From Pseudomonas frederiksbergensis (GTDB taxonomy: Bacteria > Pseudomonadota > Gammaproteobacteria > Pseudomonadales > Pseudomonadaceae), in NCBI RefSeq assembly GCF_000802155.2, contig NZ_JQGJ02000010.1:168699-232698 (forward strand): 64,000 bases of DNA, written 5' to 3'. The position numbers were made by a program, and so were the translations under genes. Under the pieces are notes generated by a model. It did not search any database. It saw only the letters and a program-made list of their open reading frames with translations, and had not been told where the DNA came from. Shown here piece by piece: positions 49,736 to 59,234 of the stretch (position 1 is the first letter of the stretch; each line of letters begins with the position of its first letter).

Positions 49736-50593
49736 ATGCCGCAACCGTACATCTTCCGTACCGTCGACCTGGATGGCCAGACCTTGCGCACCGCGGTACG
49801 CCCCGGCAAGCCCCATTTGACGCCGCTGCTGATCTTCAATGGCATCGGCGCCAACCTGGAGTTGGTCTTCCCGTTCATCGAGGCCCTGGACCCGGACCTG
49901 GAAGTGATCGCCTTCGATGTGCCCGGCGTCGGCGGTTCGTCGACACCGAGCCGACCGTATCGCTTTCCTGGCTTGGCCAAGCTCACCGCGCGGATGCTCG
50001 ATTACCTGGACTATGGGCAGGTCAACGTGATCGGCGTGTCCTGGGGCGGCGCCCTGGCGCAGCAGTTCGCCCATGACTATCCCGAGCGCTGCAAGAAGCT
50101 GGTGCTCGCCGCGACGGCCGCCGGCGCGGTGATGGTCCCTGGCAAGCCGAAGGTGTTGTGGATGATGGCCAGCCCCCGGCGCTACGTGCAGCCATCCCAT
50201 GTGATGCGCATCGCGCCGCTGATCTATGGCGGCTCCTTCCGCCGCGACCCTAGCCTGGCAGCCCGTCACGCGGCCAAGGTGCGTTCGGCTGGCAAGCTCG
50301 GTTATTACTGGCAACTCTTCGCGGGACTTGGCTGGACCAGCATCCATTGGCTGCACAAGATCCACCAGCCGACCCTGATCCTGGCCGGCGACGACGACCC
50401 GCTCATTCCCTTGATCAACATGCGTATGCTGGCCTGGCGCATCCCCAACTCGCAGTTGCACATCATCGATGACGGTCATCTGTTCCTGATCACCCGGGCC
50501 GAGGCCGTGGCACCGATCATCATGAAATTCCTGGAGGAAGAACGTCAGCGCGCGGTCATGCACCCGCATCCCGCGCCGCTGGGTGGCGGCTGA
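49736..50593 (+). CDS. phaZ: Intracellular mcl-PHA depolymerase
   Basis: 285 residues, alpha/beta hydrolase fold. Oxyanion region FNGIGANLELVFPF, nucleophile Ser102 in GVSWGG, acid in AGDDDPLIPL, and His in IDDGHLFLIT. It releases 3-hydroxyacids from stored PHA and sits on the granule between the two synthase genes, the usual order in Pseudomonas. The 193-bp spacer before it (49543-49735) shows no clear element. Confidence 0.95.
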   Translation: MPQPYIFRTVDLDGQTLRTAVRPGKPHLTPLLIFNGIGANLELVFPFIEALDPDLEVIAFDVPGVGGSSTPSRPYRFPGLAKLTARMLDYLDYGQVNVIGVSWGGALAQQFAHDYPERCKKLVLAATAAGAVMVPGKPKVLWMMASPRRYVQPSHVMRIAPLIYGGSFRRDPSLAARHAAKVRSAGKLGYYWQLFAGLGWTSIHWLHKIHQPTLILAGDDDPLIPLINMRMLAWRIPNSQLHIIDDGHLFLITRAEAVAPIIMKFLEEERQRAVMHPHPAPLGGG

Positions 50594-50704
50594 CACCGCC
50601 AATTGCGCCTGGCAGGACGCCGGATCACGCAACTACCCGAAACAGCGACTATGTTGTCTGGTTCGGTGTGTTTGTTTTTAGCCTGATGACGAAGGAGTTG
50701 ACTC

Positions 50705-52387
50705 ATGCGCGACAAACCGGCGAAGGATTCCATGCCCGCCCCTGCCAGTTTCATCAATGCACAAAGCGCCGTCACCGGTCTGCGTGGCAGGGACCTGCTA
50801 TCGACTTTGCGCAATGTCGCCGCCCATGGCTTGCGCAACCCGGTGCACAGCGCCCGGCATGCGTTGCGCCTGGGCAGTCAATTGGGGCGTGTGCTGCTGG
50901 GGGAAACGCTGCACCCCACCAACCCCAACGACAAGCGCTTCGCCGACCCCACGTGGCAGCTCAACCCGTTCTATCGCCGTAGCTTGCAGGCCTACCTGAG
51001 CTGGCAAAAACAGGTCAAGAGCTGGATCGATGAAAGCGACATGACCCCGGATGATCGCGCCCGCGCCCATTTCACTTTTTCCTTGCTCAACGACGCGGTG
51101 TCGCCCTCGAACACCTTGCTCAACCCGTTGGCGATCAAGGAACTGTTCAACTCCGGCGGCACCAGCCTGATCCGAGGCATCAGCCACTTGGTGGACGACC
51201 TGCTGCACAACGACGGACTGCCGCGACAAGTCACGCCCCAGGCCTTCGAAGTCGGCAAGACACTGGCAACCACGCCCGGTGCGGTGGTGTTTCGCAACGA
51301 GATGCTGGAACTGATCCAGTACAAGCCAATGAGCGAAAAACAGTACGCCACGCCGTTGCTGATCGTGCCGCCGCAGATCAACAAGTTCTACATCTTCGAC
51401 CTCAGCCCTTCCAACAGCTTCGTCCAATATGCCCTGAAGAACGGCTTGCAGGTCTTCATCATCAGTTGGCGCAACCCCGACGTTCGCCATCGTGAATGGG
51501 GCCTGTCCAGCTATGTCGAGGCAACGGAAGAAGCCATGAACGTGTGCCGGGCAATCACTGGCGCGCGCGAAGTCAACCTGATGGGCGCCTGCGCCGGCGG
51601 CATGACCATCGCCGCCCTGCAAGGCCACCTGCAGGCCAAGCGCCAACTGCGCCGCGTCGCCAGCGCAACGTATCTGGTGAGCCTGCTGGACAGCGAGATC
51701 GAAAGCCCGGCCACGCTACTGATCGACGAACAGACCCTCGAGGCTGCCAAGCGGCGCTCCTACCAGAGAGGCATCCTCGACGGCCGCGACATGGCGCGCG
51801 TATTCGCCTGGATGCGTCCCAACGACCTGATCTGGACCTACTTCGTCAACAACTACCTGCTGGGCAAGGAGCCACCGGCGTTCGACATCCTCTACTGGAA
51901 TAACGACTGCACCCGGCTTCCGGCCGCCTACCACGGCGACCTGCTGGACTTTTTCAAGCACAACCCGCTGACCCGCCCAGGCGCGCTGGAAGTGTGCGGC
52001 ACGCCAATCGACTTGCAAAAAGTCACGGTGGACAGCTTCAGCGTGGCCGGCATCAACGACCACATCACGCCCTGGGACGCGGTCTATCGATCGACCTTGC
52101 TGCTGGGCGGTGATCGACGCTTCGTCTTGTCCAACAGCGGCCATGTCCAGAGCATTCTCAATCCCCCCGGCAACCCCAAGGCCAACTACATCGAGAACCC
52201 GAAACTGAGCAGCGACCCCAGGGCCTGGTACTACGACGCCAAGCACGTCGAGGGCAGCTGGTGGACCCAATGGCTGGGCTGGATCCAGGAACGCTCCGGT
52301 GCCCAGCGCGAAACGGTCATGGCGCTGGGCAACAGCAAATACCCGCCCCTGGAAGCCGCGCCTGGGAACTATGTTCGAGTGCGCTGA
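50705..52387 (+). CDS. phaC2: Class II PHA synthase 2
   Basis: 560 residues, paralogue of phaC1 with catalytic Cys296 in MGACAGG, His in NSGHVQSILNPPGNP and the same overall length. The two synthases share the INKFYIFDLSP and DHITPWD blocks. PhaC2 usually has broader or different monomer preference. It follows phaZ by 111 bp and precedes phaD by 57 bp. Confidence 0.96.
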   Translation: MRDKPAKDSMPAPASFINAQSAVTGLRGRDLLSTLRNVAAHGLRNPVHSARHALRLGSQLGRVLLGETLHPTNPNDKRFADPTWQLNPFYRRSLQAYLSWQKQVKSWIDESDMTPDDRARAHFTFSLLNDAVSPSNTLLNPLAIKELFNSGGTSLIRGISHLVDDLLHNDGLPRQVTPQAFEVGKTLATTPGAVVFRNEMLELIQYKPMSEKQYATPLLIVPPQINKFYIFDLSPSNSFVQYALKNGLQVFIISWRNPDVRHREWGLSSYVEATEEAMNVCRAITGAREVNLMGACAGGMTIAALQGHLQAKRQLRRVASATYLVSLLDSEIESPATLLIDEQTLEAAKRRSYQRGILDGRDMARVFAWMRPNDLIWTYFVNNYLLGKEPPAFDILYWNNDCTRLPAAYHGDLLDFFKHNPLTRPGALEVCGTPIDLQKVTVDSFSVAGINDHITPWDAVYRSTLLLGGDRRFVLSNSGHVQSILNPPGNPKANYIENPKLSSDPRAWYYDAKHVEGSWWTQWLGWIQERSGAQRETVMALGNSKYPPLEAAPGNYVRVR

Positions 52388-52444
52388 ACGCCTCACCACG
52401 GTCGTATGTGGGCCGTGGCACGACTCCACCATTAAGAAGACCGG

Positions 52445-53065
52445 ATGAAGACCCGCGACCGTATCCTTGAATGTGCCCTGCAGTTGTTCAACGAAAAGGG
52501 CGAGCCGAACGTTTCCACCATGGAAGTTGCCAACGAAATGGGCATCAGCCCCGGCAACCTCTACTACCACTTCCATGGCAAGGAACCGTTGATACTCGGA
52601 TTGTTCGAGCGATTCCAGGCCGAGCTGGCGCCACTGCTGGACCCACCCGCCGATGCGCAGCTGGCGCCGGAGGACTACTGGCTGTTCCTGCACCTGATCG
52701 TCGAACGCCTGGCCCAGTACCGATTCCTCTTCCAGGACCTGTCGAACCTGGCCGGGCGCCTGCCGAAGCTGGCCAAGGGTATTCGCCAATTGCTCAACGC
52801 GCTGAAACGCACCCTGGCCTCGTTGCTGGCGCAACTCAAGGCCCAGGGGCTGCTGGTCAGCGACACCCAGGCGCTGGGGCAGTTGGTGGAACAGATCACC
52901 ATGACCCTATTGTTCTCGCTGGACTACCAGCGAATCCTGGATCGCGAAGGCGAAGTTCGCCTGGTGGTCTATCAGATCATGATGCTGGTGGCGCCACACC
53001 TGCCACCGGCGATCAAGGTTGCGACCGAGCGAATGGCGTTGCGGTATCTGGAAGAGCACGACTAA
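52445..53065 (+). CDS. phaD: TetR-family PHA regulator
   Basis: 206 residues. The N-terminal TetR helix-turn-helix is MKTRDRILECALQLFNEKGE through MGISPGNLYYHFHGKEPLIL; the ligand domain follows. PhaD activates the phaC1 and phaI promoters in P. putida (recalled), probably in response to a PHA-derived intermediate. It lies directly after phaC2 and converges on phaF across a shared hairpin. Confidence 0.93.
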   Translation: MKTRDRILECALQLFNEKGEPNVSTMEVANEMGISPGNLYYHFHGKEPLILGLFERFQAELAPLLDPPADAQLAPEDYWLFLHLIVERLAQYRFLFQDLSNLAGRLPKLAKGIRQLLNALKRTLASLLAQLKAQGLLVSDTQALGQLVEQITMTLLFSLDYQRILDREGEVRLVVYQIMMLVAPHLPPAIKVATERMALRYLEEHD

Positions 53066-53112
53066 CGAACGGCAGTGCTCCCACCGCTCGGAATCTATCG
53101 CACAAATAAAAT

Positions 53113-53136
53113 CGCCCGACCTATGCAGGCCGGGCG
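53113..53136. terminator. Bidirectional terminator between phaD and phaF
   Basis: CGCCCGACCT - ATGC - AGGCCGGGCG. On the minus strand it is followed by ATTTTATTT, so it ends phaIF; on the plus strand TTTC follows. Confidence 0.8.
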
Positions 53137-53155
53137 TTTCTGTCAGCGCTGGAGA

Positions 53156-54073
53156 TCAGGACTGAGTAGGAGGCGTCGATGGAATCGGCGCGGTTGCTGG
53201 GGTGGCAACCGGAGCCGGAGCCGCGGCGGAATTAGTCGTGCTCGCCGAGGTTGCCGGCTTGGCGACTGCGGCTGGCGCCTTCGGTGCGGCTGCTTTGGGT
53301 GCGGCCGGTTTTTTCACGGCAGGCTTCTTCGCCGCAGCGGGTTTTGCTGCGGCTTTTGCAGCAGGTTTTGCCGCTGGCTTGGCTGCGGGTTTCGCGGTGG
53401 CCGGTTTGGCTGCCGCGGTTTTGGCCGCAGGTTTAGCGGCAGGTTTGGCTGCTGCTTTTGCCGCTACCGGTTTGGCGGCTGCCTTCGCAGCGGGTTTCGC
53501 CGCTGCGGTTTTGGCGGCAGGCTTGGCCACTGCTTTTGCCGCTGGTTTGGCCGCAGCCTTGACCAGTGGCTTGGCTGCCGTCTTCGGCGCAGGCTTGGCC
53601 GCCGCCGTCTTGGTTGTGGCTGCCTTGGTTGTGGCTGCTTTGGTCGCGACCGGCGTAACCTTGGCCCCGGTGAGTTTCTCGATCTGCTTGGTCAGGGTGT
53701 CGACCTTGTTGTGCAGTTCCTTGACTTCATTGCGACTAGGCACGCCCAGACGGGAAATCGCACTGTTGAGGCGCTTGTCGAAAGCCCCTTCCAGCTCGTC
53801 CCATTTGCCCAGTGCGCGATCTTTCACACCGCCCATGCGCGACTTGGCGGACTCGGCGGAGTCCTTGGCTGCTTCGACTTGTTTGCCGACCGCCGTCTTG
53901 GTGAGCTTCTCGGCTTTCTCGCCGTCCTTAACCAGGGACTCGAAGAGTTTGCTGCCGTCAGTGTCGATCTTCGAGTACACGCCTAAACCAGCCAGCCAGA
54001 TTTTGCGGGAGTACTTTTCAATCTTCCCGGCCCACGAGCTGCCTTCTTTTTCGGTGATTTTTTTGCCAGCCAT
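53156..54073 (-). CDS. phaF: PHA granule-associated phasin with histone-like tail
   Basis: 305 residues from ATG 54073, with GGAG just upstream; starts further upstream add ten non-conserved residues. Residues ~1-140 form the phasin helix that coats granules (YSRKIWLAGLGVYSKIDTDG; GVPSRNEVKELHNKVDTLTK). The rest is an Ala/Lys/Pro repeat (AAKPAAK units, ~150-280), histone H1-like, which in P. putida binds DNA non-specifically and helps segregate granules. The tail ends in a low-complexity Ala/Pro/Thr stretch. It follows phaI by 10 bp. Confidence 0.93.
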   Translation of the reverse strand: MAGKKITEKEGSSWAGKIEKYSRKIWLAGLGVYSKIDTDGSKLFESLVKDGEKAEKLTKTAVGKQVEAAKDSAESAKSRMGGVKDRALGKWDELEGAFDKRLNSAISRLGVPSRNEVKELHNKVDTLTKQIEKLTGAKVTPVATKAATTKAATTKTAAAKPAPKTAAKPLVKAAAKPAAKAVAKPAAKTAAAKPAAKAAAKPVAAKAAAKPAAKPAAKTAAAKPATAKPAAKPAAKPAAKAAAKPAAAKKPAVKKPAAPKAAAPKAPAAVAKPATSASTTNSAAAPAPVATPATAPIPSTPPTQS

Positions 54074-54083
54074 CCCGTTCTCC

Positions 54084-54506
54084 TTAATGTTTACGCGCGA
54101 CACGTTCGAGCAATGCCGTCAGCTCATCGAGCTTAGCAGAGAGTGTCTCAACGTCATGTTTAGACGGAATGCCGATACGATTCAAGGCGCTTGCAACACG
54201 CGCGTCGAATACCTTCTCGACTTTATCGAGTTGAACTTCGACCCTGGCCTTGAAGGTATTGACGTCGGTCTTGGCTTCGATCAGTTCGCTATTGGCCGCT
54301 TCAAGTTTTCCGGCGATCTTCTTTTTGCCTTTTGTTTCAATAACTTCGCCGGCCTTTACGAGTTCCTGGAAGTACTCGCTGCCCTCCTGGCCAACCTTGG
54401 TGTAGGCGCCCAGGCCCGCCAGCCAGATCTTGCGCGCGTACGTTTTCACGTCGCTCAGCGTGGAAGATTCAACGTCGGTTTTTTTCTTCAGGATAACTTT
54501 GGCCAT
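54084..54506 (-). CDS. phaI: PHA granule-associated phasin
   Basis: 140 residues from ATG 54506 (MAKVILKKKTDVESSTLSDV). A phasin helix without the histone-like tail: YARKIWLAGLGAYTKVGQEG and RIGIPSKHDVETLSAKLDEL match blocks in PhaF, so the two genes arose by duplication. First gene of the phaIF operon; its promoter lies in 54507-54681. Confidence 0.93.
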   Translation of the reverse strand: MAKVILKKKTDVESSTLSDVKTYARKIWLAGLGAYTKVGQEGSEYFQELVKAGEVIETKGKKKIAGKLEAANSELIEAKTDVNTFKARVEVQLDKVEKVFDARVASALNRIGIPSKHDVETLSAKLDELTALLERVARKH

Positions 54507-54681
54507 GGTGCACCTCACTCGAAAAAAGGTTTGAGGAACTGCCCGCACACGGGCGGGCTCAGGCACAAAGTAGTGAGAATAATTAGAAAGGGCACCCTAA
54601 CAACTGACACAAAACCCGAGGGAGATGATCTCGCACACAGGGAATTGTTGCTCAACTTGAGTGCTGCACACTTTCAATCAA

Positions 54682-54957
54682 TCAAGCCAACGCCTTATCC
54701 AGCGCCTTCTCGATTTCAGTCTTGATCGTGCCGCTCATGGCCGACATCAACATGCCCAGTTCCACGTCGACGCGAATCGAATCCTCGCCCACGTGCACCT
54801 CGCCCTTGACCCCGGAGCGCTTGAGCTTGAGCGTGTCGCCTTCCCAGGTAGGCTCCAGGCCATAACTGCTGGACAACTTTGCGGCCAACTTGTCAGCCTT
54901 TTCGCGGGCTGCTTCCTTGCCCAAGCCATGGGCACGTTCAACAGTAATACGGGCCAT
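54682..54957 (-). CDS. PHA-system small protein (PHA_gran_rgn family)
   Basis: 91 residues from ATG 54957 (MARITVERAHGLGKEAAREK). It matches the family of short proteins encoded beside PHA genes in pseudomonads (ADKLAAKLSSSYGLEPTWEG; LELGMLMSAMSGTIK-like segments), a putative granule-associated or regulatory protein with a ferredoxin-like alpha/beta pattern. The function is not established. Divergent from ubiE across 154 bp. Confidence 0.85.
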   Translation of the reverse strand: MARITVERAHGLGKEAAREKADKLAAKLSSSYGLEPTWEGDTLKLKRSGVKGEVHVGEDSIRVDVELGMLMSAMSGTIKTEIEKALDKALA

Positions 54958-55111
54958 CTGATAACTCCTGCTAGATCGAGACTTGCCTGAACGTTCGGAC
55001 CCTGCCTGCGTCAAAACGTCCGGGCGATCGCTCATCTTACCTGCAGCCTTGCCAAGACAAAGCCCTCCACCGGGATTAGAATGTCCCGCATTCTTTTTTG
55101 GTGACAGCGAT

Positions 55112-55882
55112 ATGACTGATCAGCGCAAAGGCAGCGATGCCGAACCCACCACTCACTTCGGCTTCAAGAACGTGCCGGAAAGCCAGAAGGCGGAAAAAGT
55201 CGCTGAGGTTTTCCACTCGGTGGCCGCCAAGTACGACTTGATGAACGACTTGCTATCGGGCGGCATGCATCGCCTCTGGAAGCGTTTCGCGATCGAGCTG
55301 TCAGGCGTGCGTAGCGGCAATCGTGTACTGGACATTGCTGGCGGCACGGGCGACCTGACCAAGAAGTTCTCCCACATTGTCGGCCCGACCGGCCACGTGG
55401 TGCTCGCCGACATCAACGAATCGATGCTCAAGGTCGGCCGTGACCGCCTCTTGGACCTGGGCGTGGCGGGCAACGTCGAGTTCGTCCAGGCCGATGCCGA
55501 AAAGCTTCCGTTCCCCGATAACCACTTCGACTGCGTGACCATCGCCTTCGGCCTGCGCAACGTCACCCACAAGGAAGACGCCCTGCGCTCGATGCTGCGC
55601 GTACTCAAGCCCGGTGGCCGGCTGCTCGTGCTGGAATTCTCCAAGCCGACCAACGCGCTGATGTCCAAGGCCTATGACGCCTATTCGTTCGCGTTCATGC
55701 CGCTGATGGGCAAGCTGATCACCAACGATGCGGAAAGTTATCGCTACCTGGCCGAATCGATCCGCATGCATCCGGACCAGGAGACACTGAAGTCGATGAT
55801 GGTCGAGGCCGGTTTCGACCGGGTGACCTACCACAACATGACGTCAGGCATCGTCGCCCTGCACCGCGGTATCAAGCCCTGA
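55112..55882 (+). CDS. ubiE: Ubiquinone C-methyltransferase
   Basis: 256 residues from ATG 55112; longer in-frame starts upstream are not conserved. It methylates the C-2 position of the benzoquinol ring using S-adenosylmethionine. Signatures: THFGFKNVPESQKAEKVAEV, FHSVAAKYDLMNDLLSGGMH, motif I VLDIAGGTGDLTKKF, and RVLKPGGRLLVLEFSKPTN. The first gene of ubiE-ubiJ-ubiB. Confidence 0.97.
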   Translation: MTDQRKGSDAEPTTHFGFKNVPESQKAEKVAEVFHSVAAKYDLMNDLLSGGMHRLWKRFAIELSGVRSGNRVLDIAGGTGDLTKKFSHIVGPTGHVVLADINESMLKVGRDRLLDLGVAGNVEFVQADAEKLPFPDNHFDCVTIAFGLRNVTHKEDALRSMLRVLKPGGRLLVLEFSKPTNALMSKAYDAYSFAFMPLMGKLITNDAESYRYLAESIRMHPDQETLKSMMVEAGFDRVTYHNMTSGIVALHRGIKP

Positions 55883-56499
55883 TGCTGCTCACCGGCCTGC
55901 TCGCCAGCGTCGAACTCGGTATCAACCGGGTCTTGCGCCTGGACAGTACGGCGCCGATGCGCCTGGCGCACTTGAGTGGCAAGGTGATCGCCGTCGACTG
56001 CCGCAGCCCCGCGTTGCAGCTCTTCATCCTGCCCAGCGATGAAGGCCTGTTGCTCGCCGCACACTGGGAAGCCGAAGCCGATTGCACGCTGCGTGCCCCG
56101 GCGTCGAGCCTGCTGGAACTGGCGCTGAGCAAGAACAAGACCGCCGTGCTGCACGGACCGGACGTCGAGCTTGACGGTGACAGCGGCGTGCTGCTGGAAC
56201 TGGCGGCGATCCTCCAGGACCTGGAGCTGGACTGGGAATACGAAGTGTCCCGCTGGATCGGTCCGGTGGCGACGCAATTGCTCAGCGGTCACCTGCGCAG
56301 CCGCAGCCGCTGGTATCGCCAGGGCTTCGCGAGCCTGGGGCAGAATCTGAGTGAATACCTGGCCGAAGAATCGCGTACCCTCGTGGGCCAACGCGAGGCA
56401 CAGGCCCGTTTTGATGAACTGGACCAGGTCAAGCTTGACCTGGAACGTCTCGAGGCGCGTTTCGAGCGCCTTTCCCGATCCCTTGAAACCAAGCGATAA
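55882..56499 (+). CDS. ubiJ: Ubiquinone biosynthesis accessory factor
   Basis: 205 residues. N-terminal SCP2-type lipid-binding domain (~1-110: LRLDSTAPMRLAHLSGKVIA, DCTLRAPASSLLELALSKNK) followed by a C-terminal coiled coil (LDQVKLDLERLEARFERLS). In Escherichia UbiJ binds ubiquinone intermediates within the soluble Ubi metabolon with UbiK. The start overlaps the ubiE stop (TGATG) and ubiB follows after 3 nt. Confidence 0.93.
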   Translation: MLLTGLLASVELGINRVLRLDSTAPMRLAHLSGKVIAVDCRSPALQLFILPSDEGLLLAAHWEAEADCTLRAPASSLLELALSKNKTAVLHGPDVELDGDSGVLLELAAILQDLELDWEYEVSRWIGPVATQLLSGHLRSRSRWYRQGFASLGQNLSEYLAEESRTLVGQREAQARFDELDQVKLDLERLEARFERLSRSLETKR

Positions 56500-56502
56500 C
56501 GC

Positions 56503-58107
56503 ATGAAGCTGCTTGCCGTCCGCCGTCTGTTGCGCATCCAGCGCGTCGTGATCCGCTACCGCCTCGATGACCTGCTGTTCGCCTTGCCGCTGCCCTGGTT
56601 TCTCCTGGCGCTGCGCTTCGTGTTGCCGTGGCGCTGGTTTCCCCGGCGAACCCTGGACCTGAGTCGCGGCGCACGCCTGCGCCTGGCCTTGCAGGACCTC
56701 GGGCCGATCTTCATCAAGTTCGGGCAGATCCTCTCGACCCGTCGCGACTTGTTGCCCGAAGACATCGCCGATCAATTGATGTTGCTGCAAGACCGCGTGC
56801 CGCCCTTCGACTCGAAAGTGTCGGTGGCATTGATCGAAGAGCAACTGGGCAAGAAGATCAGCGAAGTCTTCAGCCGTTTCGATGTCGAGCCCCTGGCTTC
56901 GGCGTCAGTCGCCCAAGTCCACGCGGCCCAGCTCAAGACGGGCGAAGAAGTGGTGGTCAAGGTGATTCGCCCCGGCCTCAAGCCGATCATCGCCCAAGAC
57001 CTGGCCTGGCTGTTCATCCTTGCCCGCGCCGCCGAGCGGGTGTCCGCCGACGCGCGCCTGCTGCACCCGGTGGACGTGGTCCAGGACTACGAGAAAACCA
57101 TCTTCGATGAACTCGACCTGCTGCGCGAGGCAGCCAACGCCAGCCAGCTGCGCCGCAACTTCGAAGGTTCGCCACTGCTCTATGTGCCACAAGTCTATTG
57201 GGACTGGTGCCGGCCGAAAGTCCTGGTGATGGAGCGCATATATGGCATCCAGGTCACCGACCTGGCCACCCTCGCCGACCAGCGTACCGACATGAAACTG
57301 CTGGCCGAGCGCGGCGTGGAGATCTTTTTCACCCAGGTGTTTCGCGACAGTTTCTTCCACGCCGACATGCACCCGGGCAACATTTTCGTCAGCACGGTGC
57401 AGCCGTGGAGCCCGCAATACATTGCCATCGATTGCGGCATCGTCGGCAGCCTCACTCCCGAGGACCAGGACTACCTGGCGCGCAACCTGTTCGCTTTCTT
57501 CAAGCGTGATTACCGTCGCGTCGCCCAACTGCACATTGATTCGGGTTGGGTGCCGGCCGAAACCAAGCTCAACGAATTCGAAGCAGCGATCCGCACCGTG
57601 TGCGAACCGATCTTCGAAAAACCGTTAAAGGATATTTCCTTCGGCCAGGTGCTGATGCGCCTGTTCCAGACCGCGCGCCGCTTCAACATGGAGGTCCAGC
57701 CGCAGCTGGTGCTGCTGCAAAAGACCTTGTTGAACATCGAAGGCCTCGGCCGCCAGCTGTACCCGGACCTGGATTTGTGGAACACCGCCCAGCCCTTCCT
57801 CGAACGCTGGATGCGCGAGCGGATGAGCCCGAAAGCCTTGCTGGGCAACGTCCAGAGCCAGTTCGAACAAATCCCGCACCTGGCCAACATGACCCGCGAT
57901 CTGCTCGAACGCATGTCCCAACCCCACGCCAACGACCCTGCCCCGCCGTGGAAACGTCGTCGGGACGACTGGTTCCTGCGCCTGCTCGGCGCGGCCCACC
58001 TGGGCGGCGGCGCGGTGCTGGCCGCCGGTGGGCCGTTGAGCCAACTGGGCCATTGGCCCGCCGGTGTCATGGTGGTCGTTGGTTTGTATCTGGTCGTTCG
58101 CCGATAG
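56503..58107 (+). CDS. ubiB: Ubiquinone biosynthesis protein, ADCK/ABC1 atypical kinase
   Basis: 534 residues. The ABC1 signature KxGQ appears as FIKFGQILSTRRDLL (~68-82); the A-rich nucleotide loop is LASASVAQVHAAQL and the catalytic/metal segment is FHADMHPGNIF and IAIDCGIVGSL. Two C-terminal membrane helices (LGAAHLGGGAVLAAGG; GVMVVVGLYLVV) anchor it. Required for ubiquinone synthesis, probably extracting precursors from the membrane by ATP hydrolysis. Confidence 0.96.
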   Translation: MKLLAVRRLLRIQRVVIRYRLDDLLFALPLPWFLLALRFVLPWRWFPRRTLDLSRGARLRLALQDLGPIFIKFGQILSTRRDLLPEDIADQLMLLQDRVPPFDSKVSVALIEEQLGKKISEVFSRFDVEPLASASVAQVHAAQLKTGEEVVVKVIRPGLKPIIAQDLAWLFILARAAERVSADARLLHPVDVVQDYEKTIFDELDLLREAANASQLRRNFEGSPLLYVPQVYWDWCRPKVLVMERIYGIQVTDLATLADQRTDMKLLAERGVEIFFTQVFRDSFFHADMHPGNIFVSTVQPWSPQYIAIDCGIVGSLTPEDQDYLARNLFAFFKRDYRRVAQLHIDSGWVPAETKLNEFEAAIRTVCEPIFEKPLKDISFGQVLMRLFQTARRFNMEVQPQLVLLQKTLLNIEGLGRQLYPDLDLWNTAQPFLERWMRERMSPKALLGNVQSQFEQIPHLANMTRDLLERMSQPHANDPAPPWKRRRDDWFLRLLGAAHLGGGAVLAAGGPLSQLGHWPAGVMVVVGLYLVVRR

Positions 58108-58188
58108 CCAGCACCGGTTCTCACTGGCACACTGTTTCAACGCTGGGCCCGCCGATTCGAAGCGCGCGGCCCATGGTCGGAGTCGAAG

Positions 58189-58587
58189 ATGAAAAACTGG
58201 CAGGACGAGATCAAATGGGACGCCGACGGCCTGGTGCCGGCCATCGCCCAGGATCACAAGACCGGGCGCGTGCTGATGATGGCCTGGATGAACCGCGAAG
58301 CGTTGGCCCTGACCGCCGCCGAGAATCGCGCCATCTATTGGTCACGTTCCCGTGGCAAGCTGTGGCGCAAAGGTGAAGAGTCCGGGCATGTGCAGCACCT
58401 GCATGAGATGCGCCTGGACTGCGACGGCGACGTCATCATCCTGATGGTCGAGCAGGTCGGCGAGATTGCCTGCCACACCGGCCGTCAAAGCTGCTTTTAT
58501 CGTGTCTTCGAGAACGGCGACTGGAAAACGGTCGACCCGGTGCTCAAGGACCCGCATGCCATTTATTCAGGACATACCCATGAGTGA
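58189..58587 (+). CDS. hisI: Phosphoribosyl-AMP cyclohydrolase
   Basis: 132 residues. It opens the ring of phosphoribosyl-AMP, the third step of histidine synthesis. Zinc and magnesium ligands lie in MRLDCDGDVIILMVEQ and in CHTGRQSCFYR; AIYWSRSRGKLWRKGE is the conserved N-terminal block. In Pseudomonas hisI and hisE are separate genes; here they overlap by 8 nt. Confidence 0.96.
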   Translation: MKNWQDEIKWDADGLVPAIAQDHKTGRVLMMAWMNREALALTAAENRAIYWSRSRGKLWRKGEESGHVQHLHEMRLDCDGDVIILMVEQVGEIACHTGRQSCFYRVFENGDWKTVDPVLKDPHAIYSGHTHE

Positions 58588-58912
58588 CACCCTGACCCGC
58601 CTGGCCCAGGTGCTGGAAGAGCGCAAGGGCGCCGCGGCCGACAGTTCCTATGTCGCCAGCCTGTACCACAAGGGCTTGAACAAGATTCTGGAGAAAGTCG
58701 GCGAAGAGTCGGTCGAGACCATCATCGCCGCCAAGGACGCCGCCATCAGCGGCGACTGCAGCGACGTGATCTACGAGACCGCCGACCTGTGGTTTCACAG
58801 CCTGGTGATGCTGGCCCAACTGGGACAGCATCCGCAGGCCGTACTGGATGAACTGGACCGTCGCTTCGGTCTGTCCGGGCACGTTGAGAAAGCCTCGCGC
58901 CCGTCCGCCTGA
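58580..58912 (+). CDS. hisE: Phosphoribosyl-ATP pyrophosphatase
   Basis: 110 residues, all-helical MazG-like fold. It releases pyrophosphate from phosphoribosyl-ATP, the second step of histidine synthesis. Metal-binding acids lie in LEKVGEESVETIIAAKD and DVIYETADLWFHSLVMLA. ATG 58580 falls inside the end of hisI. Followed by tatA after 24 bp. Confidence 0.96.
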   Translation: MSDTLTRLAQVLEERKGAAADSSYVASLYHKGLNKILEKVGEESVETIIAAKDAAISGDCSDVIYETADLWFHSLVMLAQLGQHPQAVLDELDRRFGLSGHVEKASRPSA

Positions 58913-58936
58913 TCAACTTCTTAGAGGAATAGCCAC

Positions 58937-59224
58937 ATGGGTATCTTTGACTGGAAACACTGGGTCGTCATTCTGGTGGTCGTGGTGCTGGTGTTCGGTA
59001 CCAAGAAACTGAAGAACCTCGGCACCGATGTCGGTGAGTCGATCAAGGGCTTCCGCAAGGCCATGAACGATGATGAGAAACCGGCCGAACCGACGACCAA
59101 CCAGGCTCAACCCGTGCAGCCGGCCCAACCGGTACATCCGCAGGCCACACAGCCTGTGAACGCGCCGAATACCATCGACGTGCAGGCCCAGAAAGTCGAA
59201 GAGCCAACCCGCAAAGACTCGTGA
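58937..59224 (+). CDS. tatA: Twin-arginine translocase subunit A
   Basis: 95 residues. AGAGGAAT lies before the ATG. One N-terminal helix (WKHWVVILVVVVLVFG, ~7-22), the FGTKKLKNLGTDVGESIKGF hinge and amphipathic helix, then a Pro/Gln-rich tail. Forms the translocation element for folded proteins with TatBC. Confidence 0.94.
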   Translation: MGIFDWKHWVVILVVVVLVFGTKKLKNLGTDVGESIKGFRKAMNDDEKPAEPTTNQAQPVQPAQPVHPQATQPVNAPNTIDVQAQKVEEPTRKDS

Positions 59225-59234
59225 GCACTGACTA

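Noticed and set aside
47815..49986. 723-codon minus-strand frame opposite phaC1
   Set aside because: Shadow frame of a high-G+C gene; phaC1 has its catalytic motifs on the plus strand.
53202..54725. 507-codon plus-strand frame opposite phaF/phaI
   Set aside because: Its Ala/Gly/Leu low complexity is the complement of the phaF Ala-Lys-Pro repeats.
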